DNA from: Gracilariopsis chorda
Lineage: Eukaryota > Rhodophyta > Florideophyceae > Gracilariales > Gracilariaceae
Reading direction: 5' to 3'
Assembly: GCA_003194525.1 (NCBI GenBank)
Contig: NBIV01000069.1
Location: 1 to 64,000 of the forward strand
DNA length: 64,000 nucleotides
A program made the position numbers and the translations under genes. The notes beneath the pieces are model-generated. The model searched no databases and had not been told where the DNA came from. It saw nothing but the letters and a program-made list of their open reading frames with translations. Each line of letters begins with the position of its first letter. Position 1 is the first letter of the stretch. Shown one piece after another: positions 63,440 to 64,000 of the stretch.

Positions 63440-63991
63440 TCATACATAAGCCGCTACTGCATCTCCTTCAGCTGCGTCTTCTATTGTCTCACGAATGAAC
63501 AATGCTCCGACAAGAGCTCCACGCTCATTCCTTCCAACTTCGATTCTCTGTCTTGATGGGCGGTTCAGGTAAATTACTGAAGCGGTGTTCCACATGTCTG
63601 GGAAGGCGTCACTCACTGGAAAAGTAACAAGAACCCGTCTGGATGTGAGAAGTCCACAGTAGTCTCCGACAAAATGACCGACTCTTGGCGAGTAAAGAGT
63701 GGAGAATGCGTTTAAGCAAGGAAGAGCTTTCCATGCAAAGCGTTCCTCTTCAGCATCGGATCCGTTTCTTTCTCGAGTAATCAATCGGCACTCGGAAAGA
63801 CGCCGGCGGTCATGATCTCTGGCTGCTTTGACTCGTTTTGAGACTTTTTTCTTTCGTAATGTGCGCTCACGACCGCGTGATTTGAAAGTGGGGTCATCAG
63901 GAACTCGTTTCTCTCCCCAAGTGACATCGCTTTGTGTTACTGAATCGCTCCTTGAAACGGAGTAGTCAGTGGTCACTTCAGTGAATGACAT
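63440..63991 (-). CDS. Unrecognised basic protein
   Basis: 183 residues from an ATG at 63991 near the window edge; it could extend upstream beyond the window through a missed exon. The first 35 residues are Ser/Thr/Asp-rich. Residues 38-75 are strongly basic (KSRGRERTLRKKKVSKRVKAARDHDRRR has this run; only its pattern matters). The rest looks folded, with a beta-rich segment (CGLLTSRRVLVTFPVS and MWNTASVIYLNRPS). No family recognised. The absence of a plausible competing frame and the convergent position next to GatA support a real gene. Confidence 0.6.
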   Translation of the reverse strand: MSFTEVTTDYSVSRSDSVTQSDVTWGEKRVPDDPTFKSRGRERTLRKKKVSKRVKAARDHDRRRLSECRLITRERNGSDAEEERFAWKALPCLNAFSTLYSPRVGHFVGDYCGLLTSRRVLVTFPVSDAFPDMWNTASVIYLNRPSRQRIEVGRNERGALVGALFIRETIEDAAEGDAVAAYV

Positions 63992-64000
63992 TGGTGGGTA

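Overview
This is eukaryotic nuclear DNA from an intron-poor genome. The right-hand fifth (about 52.8-64 kb) holds host genes: a DNA polymerase delta catalytic subunit, a secreted proteinase-K-type subtilase, a decayed kinase-like gene, an organellar glutamyl-tRNA(Gln) amidotransferase subunit A (GatA) with a transit-peptide-like leader, and an unrecognised basic protein. The GatA leader and the intron-poor style fit an alga, perhaps a red alga. That is inference; nothing in the window names the species. No rRNA, tRNA, CRISPR or operon signals were recognised.

The first 52 kb is a nest of transposable elements. From the left: (1) 1-2966, the end of an unclassified terminal-inverted-repeat (TIR) element, here called X copy A; (2) 2967-7575, a decayed Helitron whose coding frame abuts the X terminus, with a second Helitron 3' end at 10342-10760; (3) a 56-bp satellite (7875-8225, resuming at 9127) split by a solo LTR (8226-9126); (4) a very old minus-strand Ty3/gypsy element (about 10.8-21.04 kb plus 27984-28132), with a piggyBac-like transposon inside it (12546-15379) and X copy B (21041-27983) inside its 5' LTR; (5) a middle-aged Ty3/gypsy chromovirus (28436-38359, LTRs about 5% apart); (6) a gene-poor stretch with a relic of an X-encoded gene (38.6-39.6 kb); (7) a young, almost whole Ty3/gypsy chromovirus (41464-52347, LTRs under 1% apart, 5-bp target duplication TTAAA).

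Two things stand out. First, element X: 6.9 kb, 23-bp TIRs, a TA on each side, a 476-bp tandem repeat carrying nested palindromes, a same-frame gene block that includes a ParB/sulfiredoxin-like motif, and a spliced Cys/His zinc-finger gene. I recognise no known transposase in it. Copy A keeps the same ends and a palindrome but carries different genes. Second, the young and middle-aged gypsy elements, and probably the oldest one, carry an extra gene on the antisense strand between pol and the 3' LTR. It is open for 633 residues in the young copy.

The insertions give a relative order: the old gypsy came first, then piggyBac and X copy B went into it. The young gypsy is the most recent arrival by LTR divergence. 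All percentages and alignments were done by eye.
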